This document shows positions 8,881-17,548 of a stretch of 64,000 bases of DNA, piece after piece. The translations under genes were made by a program, and so were the position numbers. The stretch comes from Rossellomorea aquimaris TF-12 (GTDB lineage Bacteria; Bacillota; Bacilli; Bacillales; Bacillaceae_B). The notes under the pieces are model-generated. The model was not told the origin of the DNA. It did not search any database and saw only the letters and a list, made by a program, of their open reading frames with translations. Location of the stretch: positions 62,001-126,000 of the forward strand of contig NZ_LQXM01000024.1 in assembly GCF_001648555.1 (NCBI RefSeq). The letters are read 5' to 3'. How positions within the stretch are numbered: position 1 is the first letter of the stretch; every line of letters starts with the position of its first letter.

Positions 8881-10167
8881 ATGACAAGTATCATTGTTGG
8901 ATTAATCCTACTTATGGTTTTAGCGTATTTAGGTTGGTCAATTATTTGGATTGCTCCTTTGGTGGCAGGATTAGTGGCTATTATGAGTGGTCTTGAACTC
9001 CTTCCAGCTTATACAGAAACATATATGACTGGGTTCGTAGATTTTGCTAAGGAATGGTTTCCAGTCTTCTTATTTGGTGCAATCTTCGGAAAGCTTATGG
9101 AAGATGTAGGGGCCGCACAATCTGTTGCCTATAAGATCACTAATATAATAGGCAAAGATCGGGCAATACTTGGCGTTTTAATTGCAGCCGCTGTATTAAC
9201 CTATGGAGGAGTTAGTTTATTTGTTGTTGTGTTTGCCATCTATCCCTTGGCAATTGCCATGTTTAGGGAAGCAGACATCACAAGAAAACTCCTTCCACCA
9301 ACTTTTGTGTTAGGTGCTTTCACCTTCACTATGACAGCCATACCAGGAACACCACAAATTCAAAACCTTATTCCCATTGATTATTTTAAGACTTCTCCTA
9401 CGGCAGCACCCATCATCGGGATTGTTGGTGGGTTAATCATGGCCGTTGGTGGGTACTTTTATTTAAGATGGCGTCAAAAACAATTCACTAACAAAGGAGA
9501 CACTTTTACTGAGCCTAAAGGCGGTAACGATGTAAAAGAGATTAATGAAGCAGAGCTTCCAAACTTCTATTTATCGTTTCTACCTCTCGTGATTGTGGTG
9601 GTTACATTGAATGTCTTTAAATGGAATATTCTTACTTCACTACTTGTAGGAATTCTCTCCATACTATTGATTAATTTTAAGCATTACAAAAAATTCATTC
9701 CAGCTGTCAATGGTGGTGCAAAAGGCTCTGTTATGGCAGTCATTAACACAAGTGCTGCCGTAGGATTCGGAGCAGTAGTAACTTCTGCACCCGGCTTTAA
9801 AACATTAACGAAGCTGATTCTTGGAATTAAAGGAAATCCAGTCATTTCAGAAGCCATCGCAGTGCAAACTCTAGCTGCCATTACCGGATCTGCTTCAGGT
9901 GGTATGGGAATTGCATTAGAAGCGTTAGGGGATAAATATTATGAGCTCTCTCAGTCAAGTGGAATCAGTGCTGAAGCTTTCCACAGAATTGCTTCTATTT
10001 CTTCTGGAGCGTCTATTCTCCCACATAACGGTGCTCTCTTAACACTGTTTGCAGTAACCGGGCTTACCCATAAAGATTCCTACTTAGATGTAGCTGTAGT
10101 GGGATTACTTATTCCCACGATAGCTGAAATTGTATCAATTATATTAGCAAACATGGGGATCTATTAA
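8881..10167 (+). CDS. GntP-family permease (YxjC-like, organic acid/ketone body uptake)
   Basis: 428 residues, about 12 hydrophobic segments, with GntP-family features such as FGAIFGKLMEDVGAAQSVA, the GGVSLFVVVFAIYPLA helix and the conserved TGSASGGMGIALEAL and SILPHNGALLTLF loops. GAGGTGAA lies 5 bases before the ATG. The 43-base gap to the 3-hydroxybutyrate dehydrogenase gene and the resemblance of the pair to B. subtilis yxjC and yxjF suggest uptake of 3-hydroxybutyrate or a related acid. The scoAB CoA-transferase genes found between them in B. subtilis are absent here. Confidence 0.88.
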   Translation: MTSIIVGLILLMVLAYLGWSIIWIAPLVAGLVAIMSGLELLPAYTETYMTGFVDFAKEWFPVFLFGAIFGKLMEDVGAAQSVAYKITNIIGKDRAILGVLIAAAVLTYGGVSLFVVVFAIYPLAIAMFREADITRKLLPPTFVLGAFTFTMTAIPGTPQIQNLIPIDYFKTSPTAAPIIGIVGGLIMAVGGYFYLRWRQKQFTNKGDTFTEPKGGNDVKEINEAELPNFYLSFLPLVIVVVTLNVFKWNILTSLLVGILSILLINFKHYKKFIPAVNGGAKGSVMAVINTSAAVGFGAVVTSAPGFKTLTKLILGIKGNPVISEAIAVQTLAAITGSASGGMGIALEALGDKYYELSQSSGISAEAFHRIASISSGASILPHNGALLTLFAVTGLTHKDSYLDVAVVGLLIPTIAEIVSIILANMGIY

Positions 10168-10210
10168 AATTCATCTTTCATGCAAAATAAAATAGAGGAG
10201 GAAAAATGAA

Positions 10211-10987
10211 ATGGTTAATGAAAAAGTAGTTTTTATTACCGGAGCTGCTCGAGGTATTGGATTTGAAATCGGAGAACATTTTGCCCAAAACGGCGCTAAG
10301 GTTGTTCTGTCAGATATTAATCAAGAAGGATTAGACGAAGCTGTTGATGAATTGAAGGGTCGGGGCTTTGATGTGTTGGGAGTAAAATGTGATGTTACAA
10401 GTGAAGATGAAGTAAAAGCAGGAATTGACAAAACCGTTGAGCACTATGGCAGCATAGATGTTTTGATCAATAATGCCGGAATCCAACATGTAGCTCCCAT
10501 TGAGGAATTCCCCATTGAAAAATTTGAGCTGTTAATTAAAATCATGCTTACGGCTCCGTTCATCGCCACTAAATTTGCTTTTCCTCATATGAAAAAGCAA
10601 AAGTTTGGTCGAATCATCAACATGGCTTCTATTAATGGACTGATTGGCTTTGCTGGAAAAGCCGCCTACAATAGCGCGAAGCATGGTGTAATTGGATTAA
10701 CGAAGGTATCAGCACTAGAAGGAGCTGAACACGGTATCACTGTGAATGCACTCTGCCCAGGATATGTGGACACCCCTCTAGTTCGAAATCAATTAAAAGA
10801 CATCTCTTCTACAAGAGGAGTACCACTTGAAAAGGTACTGGAAGACGTAATATACCCTCTTGTCCCACAAAAGAGATTACTTTCAGTCGAAGAAATTGCT
10901 GATTATACAATGTTTCTTTCAAGCGACAAGGCAAAAGGTGTAACCGGTCAAGCCGTTGTATTAGATGGCGGATATACAGCACAATAA
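10211..10987 (+). CDS. 3-hydroxybutyrate dehydrogenase (short-chain dehydrogenase)
   Basis: 258 residues of the classical SDR fold: TGAARGIG cofactor motif at 10-17, NNAG at 87-90, catalytic Ser140, Tyr153 and Lys157 (YNSAK). The stretch NAGIQHVAPIEEFP and the loop PLVRNQ are typical of bacterial 3-hydroxybutyrate dehydrogenases, which oxidise 3-hydroxybutyrate to acetoacetate with NAD. GAGGAGG lies 9 bases before the ATG; an out-of-frame ATG sits between. Operon partner of the GntP permease upstream and followed by a strong terminator. The C-terminus LDGGYTAQ is complete. Confidence 0.92.
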   Translation: MVNEKVVFITGAARGIGFEIGEHFAQNGAKVVLSDINQEGLDEAVDELKGRGFDVLGVKCDVTSEDEVKAGIDKTVEHYGSIDVLINNAGIQHVAPIEEFPIEKFELLIKIMLTAPFIATKFAFPHMKKQKFGRIINMASINGLIGFAGKAAYNSAKHGVIGLTKVSALEGAEHGITVNALCPGYVDTPLVRNQLKDISSTRGVPLEKVLEDVIYPLVPQKRLLSVEEIADYTMFLSSDKAKGVTGQAVVLDGGYTAQ

Positions 10988-10993
10988 ATGGTT

Positions 10994-11031
10994 AAAAGGA
11001 ACTAACTCGTATATGGGTTAGTTCCTTTTTT
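10994..11031 (+). terminator. Intrinsic terminator of the permease-dehydrogenase operon
   Basis: AAAAGGAACTAAC / GTTAGTTCCTTTT stem with an 8-12 base loop and T-tract, 7 bases after the stop codon. Confidence 0.9.
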
Positions 11032-11065
11032 ATTAAAATTTCCATATTACAGTGAAGAGCCTTCA

Positions 11066-11413
11066 CTATGACATTTCACAAGCAACAAGACCATATTGTT
11101 TATCTGGATCTAATTGTTTTATAAATTGAAATAGCTCCTGAACAGGCTCACTATTCATGTCCTTTTGATAATATTCTTCTAAAAGCTCTAATAGTTGGTG
11201 GGGATACAACGGGCACGTATGGCTTCCCCAATCCGTTTGCTTTCCTTCTAGTTTTTTGCAATAAATCTTATCTAATATACTAAAGAAGAGATCATACCCC
11301 TTTGGGAAGAAGGTGCTAATTCGCTTTGGGAAATTATGATTCCAATCCCCACCTCCATCATAATGGAATGTCCTATCTGAAAGGTCTCCAATAAATACTT
11401 CTACATCAGCCAA
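11066..11413 (-). CDS. Hypothetical protein, 115 residues
   Basis: A TTG start at 11413 with AGGAGGAG 7 bases upstream gives 115 residues, acidic and soluble, with no signal peptide or membrane segment. A hydrophilic N-terminal part (GDLSDRTFHYDGGGDWN) is followed by a helical, acidic middle (LLELLEEYYQKD). Two Cys (in YCKK and TCPLYP) are not in a recognisable motif. I do not recognise the family. It is transcribed alone between a convergent operon and spoVR, upstream of whose terminator it ends in the opposite direction of the permease operon. Confidence 0.7.
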   Translation of the reverse strand: MADVEVFIGDLSDRTFHYDGGGDWNHNFPKRISTFFPKGYDLFFSILDKIYCKKLEGKQTDWGSHTCPLYPHQLLELLEEYYQKDMNSEPVQELFQFIKQLDPDKQYGLVACEMS

Positions 11414-11497
11414 CTTCTAACTCCTCCTAACATACAAAAATGATCTTTATCTTATTTGTATAAACTTGTCCTTATTTTTAGAACTTGTAGGGAAGAA

Positions 11498-11537
11498 AAA
11501 AATCAAGAAAAAGCCGATTTCAACCTGAAATCGACTT
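11498..11537 (-). terminator. Intrinsic terminator of spoVR
   Basis: Minus-strand AGTCGATTTCA-ggt-TGAAATCGGCT hairpin (one G-U pair) followed by TTTTT, 11 bases after the spoVR stop. Confidence 0.85.
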
Positions 11538-11547
11538 TTCACTATTT

Positions 11548-12960
11548 TTATAGGTATTTCCTTTGAACACTGCGCCCATCATAAGTAAATAACATGGTAC
11601 GGTTCTCTACATGAGTTTCAATATGAACAGGTCTTCCCCATAGCTGATGAAGATAAGGAAGCACCTTCTCCAAATACTTTATATCAAGCTCTACATCCTC
11701 GAACCAATGCTTTAGATAAAGCTCTCCACTCTTCATATAATCCCCATCATTCACTGTAATGTACGGAAATCCTCCATTTACCCTCATTCCCACAAGCTGA
11801 TCTCTTACATGAGTCCATTGTTTATCCACAATTTTGTAGTCCCTTCCTTGCTTTTGGAAGAGATACATATCCTCTCTCATCACAAGGTCTTTCGTGAGGT
11901 AGTTTCTCAAAAACGAAATGTCCGACTCTATTTCCCTCACCTCAAACATTTTTTCTCTTCCGGAATTTGGTTTAACTCCCCGTTTTTTCATTTCATCCGT
12001 TGGATTGTCATAGCGCTCTTCAATATCCTCAAAAATTTTCAACCCTAAGTAATATGGATTAATTTGAGTGCGGGAAGGTTGAACAACACCAGCATTTAAT
12101 TTTGCAAATTCAATGGATTCCCCGCTAGTAAGATCCATTTCACGAAGAATTCGTTGGTGCCAATAAGAAGCCCAGCCTTCGTTCATGATTTTTGTTTCAA
12201 GCTGCGGCCAAAAATACAACATTTCTTCTCTCATCATCGTCAAAATATCTCGTTGCCAATCGGATAATTCACGACTGTATTGTTCAATAAAAAGCAAAAT
12301 GTCTTTTTCAGGCTGAGGAGGAAATTTCTTCTTCACCTTTTTCTTCATTCTGCTCTTTGGCTTCTCATCTAACGACCATAAATCATCATAAGGCGTAATA
12401 GGATTGACCTCTTCCTCTACCCATTCCACATCATCCATCGTCCAATTAAGCTTTGGTCGCATGATGGAAGGATCAATGTGCTCATCAATGGCAAGAACCG
12501 CATCAAGAAAATCTTCTACTTCTTGCTTTCCATGCTCTATTTCATAGCTTCGCACTCGCTCAGCTGTTGCGGACATACTCTCAACCATATCTCTTTTTGT
12601 ATTTTGAAATCGAACATTATTTTTAAAGAAATCGCAGTGTGCCAACACATGGGCTACAATAAGCTTGTTTTGAATCAAAGAATTGGAATCTAATAAAAAC
12701 GCATAACAAGGATTGGAATTTATGACTAGTTCATAAATTTTGCTTAACCCCAAGTCATATTGAAGCTTCATCTTATGAAACTGCTTCCCAAAGCTCCAGT
12801 GAGAGAAACGAGTCGGCATACCATATGCTCCAAATGTATATATAATGTCTGCTGGACAAATTTCATATCTCATCGGATAAAAATCAAGGCCAAAACCAAC
12901 AGCAATTTCAGTGATTTCACCAATTGCATTTTGCAATTGCTTCTGTTCCAACTGGTTCAT
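11548..12960 (-). CDS. spoVR: Stage V sporulation protein R (SpoVR/YcgB family)
   Basis: 470 residues and highly similar in pattern to Bacillus SpoVR: the N-terminal [47 protein letters not shown] block, the [12 protein letters not shown] metal-like block, and [12 protein letters not shown] in the middle. SpoVR is needed for normal spore cortex. In many bacteria its relative works with PrkA and YhbH, both present in this window at 54.5-59.0 kb. The ATG at 12960 is chosen because AGAGGGGG lies 6 bases upstream; it yields the usual length. Monocistronic, with a terminator. Confidence 0.95.
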   Translation of the reverse strand: MNQLEQKQLQNAIGEITEIAVGFGLDFYPMRYEICPADIIYTFGAYGMPTRFSHWSFGKQFHKMKLQYDLGLSKIYELVINSNPCYAFLLDSNSLIQNKLIVAHVLAHCDFFKNNVRFQNTKRDMVESMSATAERVRSYEIEHGKQEVEDFLDAVLAIDEHIDPSIMRPKLNWTMDDVEWVEEEVNPITPYDDLWSLDEKPKSRMKKKVKKKFPPQPEKDILLFIEQYSRELSDWQRDILTMMREEMLYFWPQLETKIMNEGWASYWHQRILREMDLTSGESIEFAKLNAGVVQPSRTQINPYYLGLKIFEDIEERYDNPTDEMKKRGVKPNSGREKMFEVREIESDISFLRNYLTKDLVMREDMYLFQKQGRDYKIVDKQWTHVRDQLVGMRVNGGFPYITVNDGDYMKSGELYLKHWFEDVELDIKYLEKVLPYLHQLWGRPVHIETHVENRTMLFTYDGRSVQRKYL

Positions 12961-13021
12961 GTTCATCCCCCTCTTTATACTCTTATCACAATGTATGAAA
13001 GAAAAGAGCATTTGATGAGAA

Positions 13022-13425
13022 GAAAAGCGGAGGCGGCTTGGGAAGGCCCGACAAGCATAAGGCGAGTATGCTGAAAAGGCGTTCTTTGCCTTTTTGCATG
13101 CTTGACTTATGACCTCGAGGGTCTAGCCGCCGGAGCTAGACATCGAAGAAAAGCGGAAGGGCTTTGGTTAGAGGCGACAAGCATAAGATGAGGGGACATG
13201 AAGGTTGCCTTTTACCTTCTTGTTCCCTTAGCTTATGACCTCGAGCCTCTAAGCCCTGGAGCTAGACATCAAAGAAAAGCGTAGGCGGCTTGGGTAGGCC
13301 CGACAAGCATAAGGCGAGTATGCTGAAAAGGCGTTCTTTGCCTTTTGGGCATGCTTGACTTATGACCTCGAGGGTCTAGCCGCCGGAGCTAGACCTAGAA
13401 AAAAAGCGGAAGGGCTTGGGCAGAG
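13022..13425 (+). repeat. Three tandem copies plus a fragment of a ~120-bp hairpin repeat
   Basis: Copies at 13022-13141, 13148-13267 and 13274-13394 run from gaaaagcg to ggagctagac; a fourth is only its first ~25 bases (13402-13425). Each copy can fold end to end: outer stem GGCGGCT/AGCCGCC in copies 1 and 3 but AGGGCTT/AAGCCCT in copy 2, a CATAAG/CTTATG middle stem and a variable tip. The paired changes keep the stem. The shared words cgacaagcataag and cttatgacctcgag mark a known-looking Bacillaceae intergenic repeat type. Confidence 0.85.
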
Positions 13426-13450
13426 CAACATGTAGGTAGAATAATTTAAC

Positions 13451-13493
13451 AAAAGAACTGTTTCCAAATTAATGAATGGAAACAGTTCTTTTT
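13451..13493. terminator. Stand-alone perfect hairpin, possible terminator
   Basis: AAAAGAACTGTTTCC and GGAAACAGTTCTTTT are exact 15-bp reverse complements around a 12-base loop. A/T-tracts on both sides allow function in either direction. No gene abuts it; it could end transcription from the MFS gene on the minus strand. Confidence 0.5.
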
Positions 13494-13495
13494 AA

Positions 13496-13670
13496 TAAGC
13501 TGTTTTTGTAAACTTTTTGCTTAATTAAATAGCGTGTAATGGCTGATTTCCGCTCCAGGTACTCTCTTTTCCGCGGGGTGGGCGGTGAGCCTCATCGGCT
13601 GCGCCTGTGGGATCTCGCCTGTCCCACTTCTCCCGCAGGAGTCGAGCTCCTTCCGCTAAATCAACTTTCA
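13496..13670 (+). repeat. Dispersed GC-rich intergenic element, copy A
   Basis: Begins with a tttttgtaaactttttgctt head, then gctgatttccgctc, a GC-rich body (ccgcggggtgggcggtgag, tcccgcaggagtcgag) and ends near cgctaaatcaact. The long open frame across it on the minus strand is a by-product of the high GC content, not a gene. Confidence 0.7.
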
Positions 13671-13764
13671 AAACATGATTTTTTTGATTAGAAATCAGCA
13701 AGTGTGCAACGTTCAATTTTAGTACGAATAGTAGAAATACTATTTTATTAAGATTATCTTTGTC

Positions 13765-13945
13765 ACGACTCTAGTAGGAGAACGGCGTGGACTCCTGTGT
13801 AAGTAAAGGCTTGACGAAACCAAGGAAACGAAGTGTTGAGGAGGCTCGGTCGAACGTTAGCTTTAAGCTGAGCCGTTCCCCTCACCATCCAAGCGCAACC
13901 ATCACACTGATTGACAGCAGCGCGTTGGAAATTCCTGTGTAATAA
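13765..13945 (-). repeat. Dispersed GC-rich intergenic element, copy B, opposite orientation
   Basis: Carries the other end of the same family: ggagaacggcgtggactcct, a gaggaggctcggtcgaacg core and the tail ccgttcccctcaccatccaa with a ctgattgacagcag segment. Together with copy A it makes a large, imperfect inverted arrangement between spoVR and the MFS gene. Confidence 0.6.
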
Positions 13946-13979
13946 AAAATTACTCTTTCGGGAAAATTGCCAATCAATT

Positions 13980-15170
13980 CTATACTTTTAAACTCTTTTG
14001 CAGAACCATCATAGGAATCAGTGCACTTATTAATAAAAGCGCTGAAATGGTAAAGATGATGGATACACTGAAAACTTCAAGGAGCAAGCCTATTCCTACG
14101 GAAGAAAGTCCAAAGAGTAAAGTCGTTAACGCACCTTGAGCAGCATAAATCTTCCCAAGTTCTTCTGAAGGGGCATTTTCCTGTAAATAAGTTTGTAAAA
14201 CAATATTCTTTATTTGATCAAACACTCCAAACACAAAAGACAATAGCAGGGCAAAAATCGCTATTTTGTTCCATGCAAATAACAGAGTTACAATTGAAGT
14301 AATGACCATACAGATGGGTAAAAAGCTACCTCTATTTTTCGAAAAAAACCCGTGAAGCTTAAACAGGAGAAAGGAAGCAAGAACCAGTCCTACAAAAAAA
14401 CTGCTATTAATAAATCCCCACCACGCTTCACTTCGTTGCAATTGGAGATCAACATACAAATAAAGAACAGCAGCAATCCAAACCGTTCCTGCAATGGACT
14501 CAATTCCATAAATAAAAAAGATGGAAGCGATTCCCCTTTCCTTTTTGACCTGTGACCAACCATCACCAAGCTGTTGCCACCAGTGTTTGCGTTCTTCAAT
14601 AGTTGTCCTGGGTATTACAGGCAGCTTATACATATAAATGGTTGAGGTTAAGAAAAGGATAGTGATTAAAATAAATAAGTTCATGTTACTTAAGAAAGAT
14701 AATAATATCCCCCCTACTGCCCAGCTGGACAATTGAATGGTTTGATCTACAGTTGAGAGAAATCCATTCGCTCCCAGTAATTCTTCTCTCTTTACCAGAA
14801 ATGGAACATATGAGTTTCGAGCTGGCAATGCCCATCCATCCAAAAACGAGATGATACTGGCGCAAACTAAGTATAGCCAAACGTTTTCATTTCCAATTAA
14901 AATCATCACAACAAAGAAAAACAATAAGATCGTCTTTCCCAATTGAGAATAAGTGATTAAGCTCCTCATTTGTGAACGGTTCATTAGAATTGGAGCTGCA
15001 ATGCTACTAATAAATCGTGAAAAGGTAATAATCAACGGAACAGCTGTCATGTATATAGCTGAGCCTGTTAATCCATAAACAAGGGAGATTAATCCTACAA
15101 TATAAAGAATATCCCCCATATTCGCTAAAGCTTGACCGAGCCATAGATTACGAAAAGCATTTGAATGCAT
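13980..15170 (-). CDS. Major facilitator superfamily transporter
   Basis: 396 residues with about 12 hydrophobic segments and the MFS halves separated by a charged loop near residue 200 (RTTIEERKHWWQQ). The N-terminus FRNLWLGQALANMGDILYIVGL is typical of the MFS_3 drug/siderophore-type subfamily of Bacillus. Loop 2-3 is NRSQMRSLITYSQLGK. GGAGGAAGAGG lies just before the ATG. No regulator or partner gene adjoins, so the substrate is unknown. It interrupts the spoVR-yhdC neighbourhood and is flanked on both sides by repeats, consistent with insertion of this block. Confidence 0.85.
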   Translation of the reverse strand: MHSNAFRNLWLGQALANMGDILYIVGLISLVYGLTGSAIYMTAVPLIITFSRFISSIAAPILMNRSQMRSLITYSQLGKTILLFFFVVMILIGNENVWLYLVCASIISFLDGWALPARNSYVPFLVKREELLGANGFLSTVDQTIQLSSWAVGGILLSFLSNMNLFILITILFLTSTIYMYKLPVIPRTTIEERKHWWQQLGDGWSQVKKERGIASIFFIYGIESIAGTVWIAAVLYLYVDLQLQRSEAWWGFINSSFFVGLVLASFLLFKLHGFFSKNRGSFLPICMVITSIVTLLFAWNKIAIFALLLSFVFGVFDQIKNIVLQTYLQENAPSEELGKIYAAQGALTTLLFGLSSVGIGLLLEVFSVSIIFTISALLLISALIPMMVLQKSLKV

Positions 15171-15331
15171 GCCTCTTCCTCCCTATATTAAATTTTCTAT
15201 TATAAAGGTAAGAAAGATATCATCACATTGGAATACAGTACCCCTTTCGTATCTAAACGTTTCATCTTGGTTATAGTTTAGCAAAGACATTTCATTTTGA
15301 ATACATGAAGAGTTTGTCGAAAAATTAGTAG

Positions 15332-15427
15332 TTCACTGATATATTCCAGATTCCGCTGATAAAAGTGGCTATTTCGCTGATAAATCAAAGAATTCGCCCG
15401 TAAAAGTCACTATTTCGCTGATATCAT
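15332..15427. repeat. 21-bp-phased intergenic array A (word CGCTGAT)
   Basis: The word YCGCTGAT or a variant recurs with CTGAT-equivalent positions at 15336, 15356, 15377, 15397 (as CCCGT) and 15418, that is every 20-21 bases, separated by AT-rich variable spacers. The rest of the 15171-15470 gap holds nothing else I can identify. Confidence 0.7.
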
Positions 15428-15468
15428 TTTTAATCCTCTTCATGAACACTCGCTAAAGAACGTCCATA

Positions 15469-15499
15469 ACAAAAAAAGCACCAATTCGGCGCTTTTTTC
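15469..15499 (-). terminator. Intrinsic terminator of yhdC
   Basis: AAAAAAGCGCC-gaatt-GGTGCTTTTTTT hairpin on the minus strand, directly after the stop codon. Confidence 0.85.
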
Positions 15500-15805
15500 T
15501 TATTCCTTAACAGAAATATCTAATATTTTTTCGTTTTCCAGATTATGCACTACTCTAACGATTACCTTTTTGGTTGTATTATTTTCTTGCACTGTAAACT
15601 CAAAGGAATCAGCTACTTTGTTCTCTTCCAACTTTTCTCTCCCTTGATATTTATAATCTTTTACAGGCTGTCCGGGGTAATCCTCTTTGATGACAGCAAT
15701 AGCTATGCGGCCAAATTTTTCATAATCTACATTTTGCTCAGCACTTGCGTGACTTGAAACTAATAAAAGAAACACAGTAGAGATTGTCATTATTGCTTTT
15801 TTCAT
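15500..15805 (-). CDS. yhdC: Secreted DUF3889 protein, YhdC-like
   Basis: 101 residues. A Sec signal peptide is clear: MKKAIMTISTVFLLLVSSHASA, with cleavage likely after ASA. The mature part begins EQNVDYEKFGRIAIAVIKEDYPG and matches the DUF3889 pattern (GRIAIxVIxxDYPG, Y-x-G-R-x-x-x, VIVRVVHN). The function is unknown; the protein should be extracellular or membrane-associated. The ATG at 15805 has AGAGGTG 6 bases upstream. Position next to yhdB and azr matches B. subtilis gene order, which is the basis for the symbol. Confidence 0.8.
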   Translation of the reverse strand: MKKAIMTISTVFLLLVSSHASAEQNVDYEKFGRIAIAVIKEDYPGQPVKDYKYQGREKLEENKVADSFEFTVQENNTTKKVIVRVVHNLENEKILDISVKE

Positions 15806-15970
15806 TTTTATCACCTCTATATACTATTCATTACATAGGATGATTTAAAAATGTTATTTTATTCACCCAATAGAAGGAAAACCATTAAATCCTTAATAAC
15901 CAACTTTTTCAGAGAAATAAATATGGTTTTCTCCATACAATATGATTACCCCTTCAGAAGGAGGGAATCA

Positions 15971-16228
15971 ATGTTGAACAAAGTTGATTATGACAGAGCC
16001 TTGTACTACACTCATCGCTCAGAATGGGATAACCTGCTTATTCTCATGGTGAGAACGAAAGATGACCTTCTTTCAAAAAGAATTGAACACTTTTTACATG
16101 CCTATCACTTTTCAAATGAATATACTGATGTAGAGAAAAACCTTTACACTCTATTGAGATATATTGAACATGCAAACTTCACCTTTAGTGTAGAGCAACC
16201 ATTAGAGGAAACCTTTGCAGAAATGTAG
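15971..16228 (+). CDS. yhdB: YhdB family small protein
   Basis: 85 residues starting at the ATG preceded by GAAGGAGGG at 5 bases; the longer frame to 15851 lacks a ribosome binding site. The sequence MLNKVDYDRALYYTHRSEWD followed by LLILMVRTKDDLLSKRIEHFLHAYHF is the signature of the Bacillus YhdB family of unknown function. No signal peptide or membrane segment. It lies between the divergently oriented yhdC and the convergent azr, as in B. subtilis, and has its own terminator. Confidence 0.85.
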   Translation: MLNKVDYDRALYYTHRSEWDNLLILMVRTKDDLLSKRIEHFLHAYHFSNEYTDVEKNLYTLLRYIEHANFTFSVEQPLEETFAEM

Positions 16229-16252
16229 TTAAACAAGAATTCCACCTAACCC

Positions 16253-16293
16253 GCTGATCCAATTAGTTTATACTATTGGATCAGCTTTTATTT
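16253..16293 (+). terminator. Intrinsic terminator of yhdB
   Basis: GCTGATCCAAT-agtttatact-ATTGGATCAGC followed by TTTTATTT. Confidence 0.9.
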
Positions 16294-16303
16294 AAATTTC
16301 AAT

Positions 16304-16335
16304 AAAAAAACTGACAATACATTGCCAGTTTTTGT
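16304..16335 (-). terminator. Intrinsic terminator of azr
   Basis: Minus-strand AAAACTGGCAAT-gt-ATTGTCAGTTTT hairpin with T-tract right at the azr stop codon. Confidence 0.8.
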
Positions 16336-16899
<564 letters not shown>

Positions 16900-17538
16900 T
16901 TAATTTGAAACGAGTTTATGTTTAACTGCATATAATGCTGCTTGTGTTCGGTCTGATACTTCCAGCTTTGAAAAAATATTCGAAATATGGGTTTTAACCG
17001 TTTTTTCAGTAATAAAAAGACTAAACGCAATTTCTTTGTTACTCTTTCCTTTTGTAAGCTCAATAAGAACATCTCTCTCACGCTTTGTAAGAGCATGAAT
17101 TTTATGAGGAGGCTCTTGTTTTGAAATGCGAGTTAATAAATGATTCGTTGCTTTAGGATGGAGGGAGTTTTCTCCTGAAATAAGCTTTCGAATACTATTG
17201 ACCAGCTCGTCTGGTTCGATATCCTTTAATTGATAGCCAGCAGCTCCAGCTTCAATGGCAGGGATTACATGATTCTGATCTGAAAAACTGGTGAGCATGA
17301 GAATCTGAATACCAGGATGAGTTTTTTTTATTTCCTTAGTCGCTTCAATCCCATCCATTTCAGGCATCATCAAGTCCATCAAAATAATATCCGGCTCTAA
17401 TTGTTGAGCTAGTCTCACAGCCTCTTTCCCGTTCTTTGCTTCCCCTATGATGTCAATGTCTTTTTGGGTTTTCAAAAAGAATACAAGCCCTCTTCTGACG
17501 ACGTGATGATCATCAGCTATTAATACTGAAATGGTCAT
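16900..17538 (-). CDS. yhcZ: NarL/LuxR-family response regulator YhcZ
   Basis: 212 residues. Receiver domain 1-120 with acidic pair Asp9/Asp10, phosphoacceptor Asp55 in ILMDLMMPEMDG, Thr/Ser near 83 and Lys at about 105. LuxR-type helix-turn-helix about 145-205: LTKRERDVLIELTKGKSNKEIAFSLFITEKTVKTHISNIFSKL. Partner of the sensor kinase YhcY, whose stop codon is 10 bases upstream. The orthologous staphylococcal pair is AirSR. It probably regulates redox or oxygen-related genes, and azr immediately downstream is an obvious candidate target. Confidence 0.92.
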   Translation of the reverse strand: MTISVLIADDHHVVRRGLVFFLKTQKDIDIIGEAKNGKEAVRLAQQLEPDIILMDLMMPEMDGIEATKEIKKTHPGIQILMLTSFSDQNHVIPAIEAGAAGYQLKDIEPDELVNSIRKLISGENSLHPKATNHLLTRISKQEPPHKIHALTKRERDVLIELTKGKSNKEIAFSLFITEKTVKTHISNIFSKLEVSDRTQAALYAVKHKLVSN

Positions 17539-17548
17539 AAGGCACCCC

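Noticed and set aside
13525-13716. Open frame on the minus strand with a protein-like length
   Set aside because: It lies entirely inside the GC-rich dispersed element; the frame reflects GC content and has no ribosome binding site.
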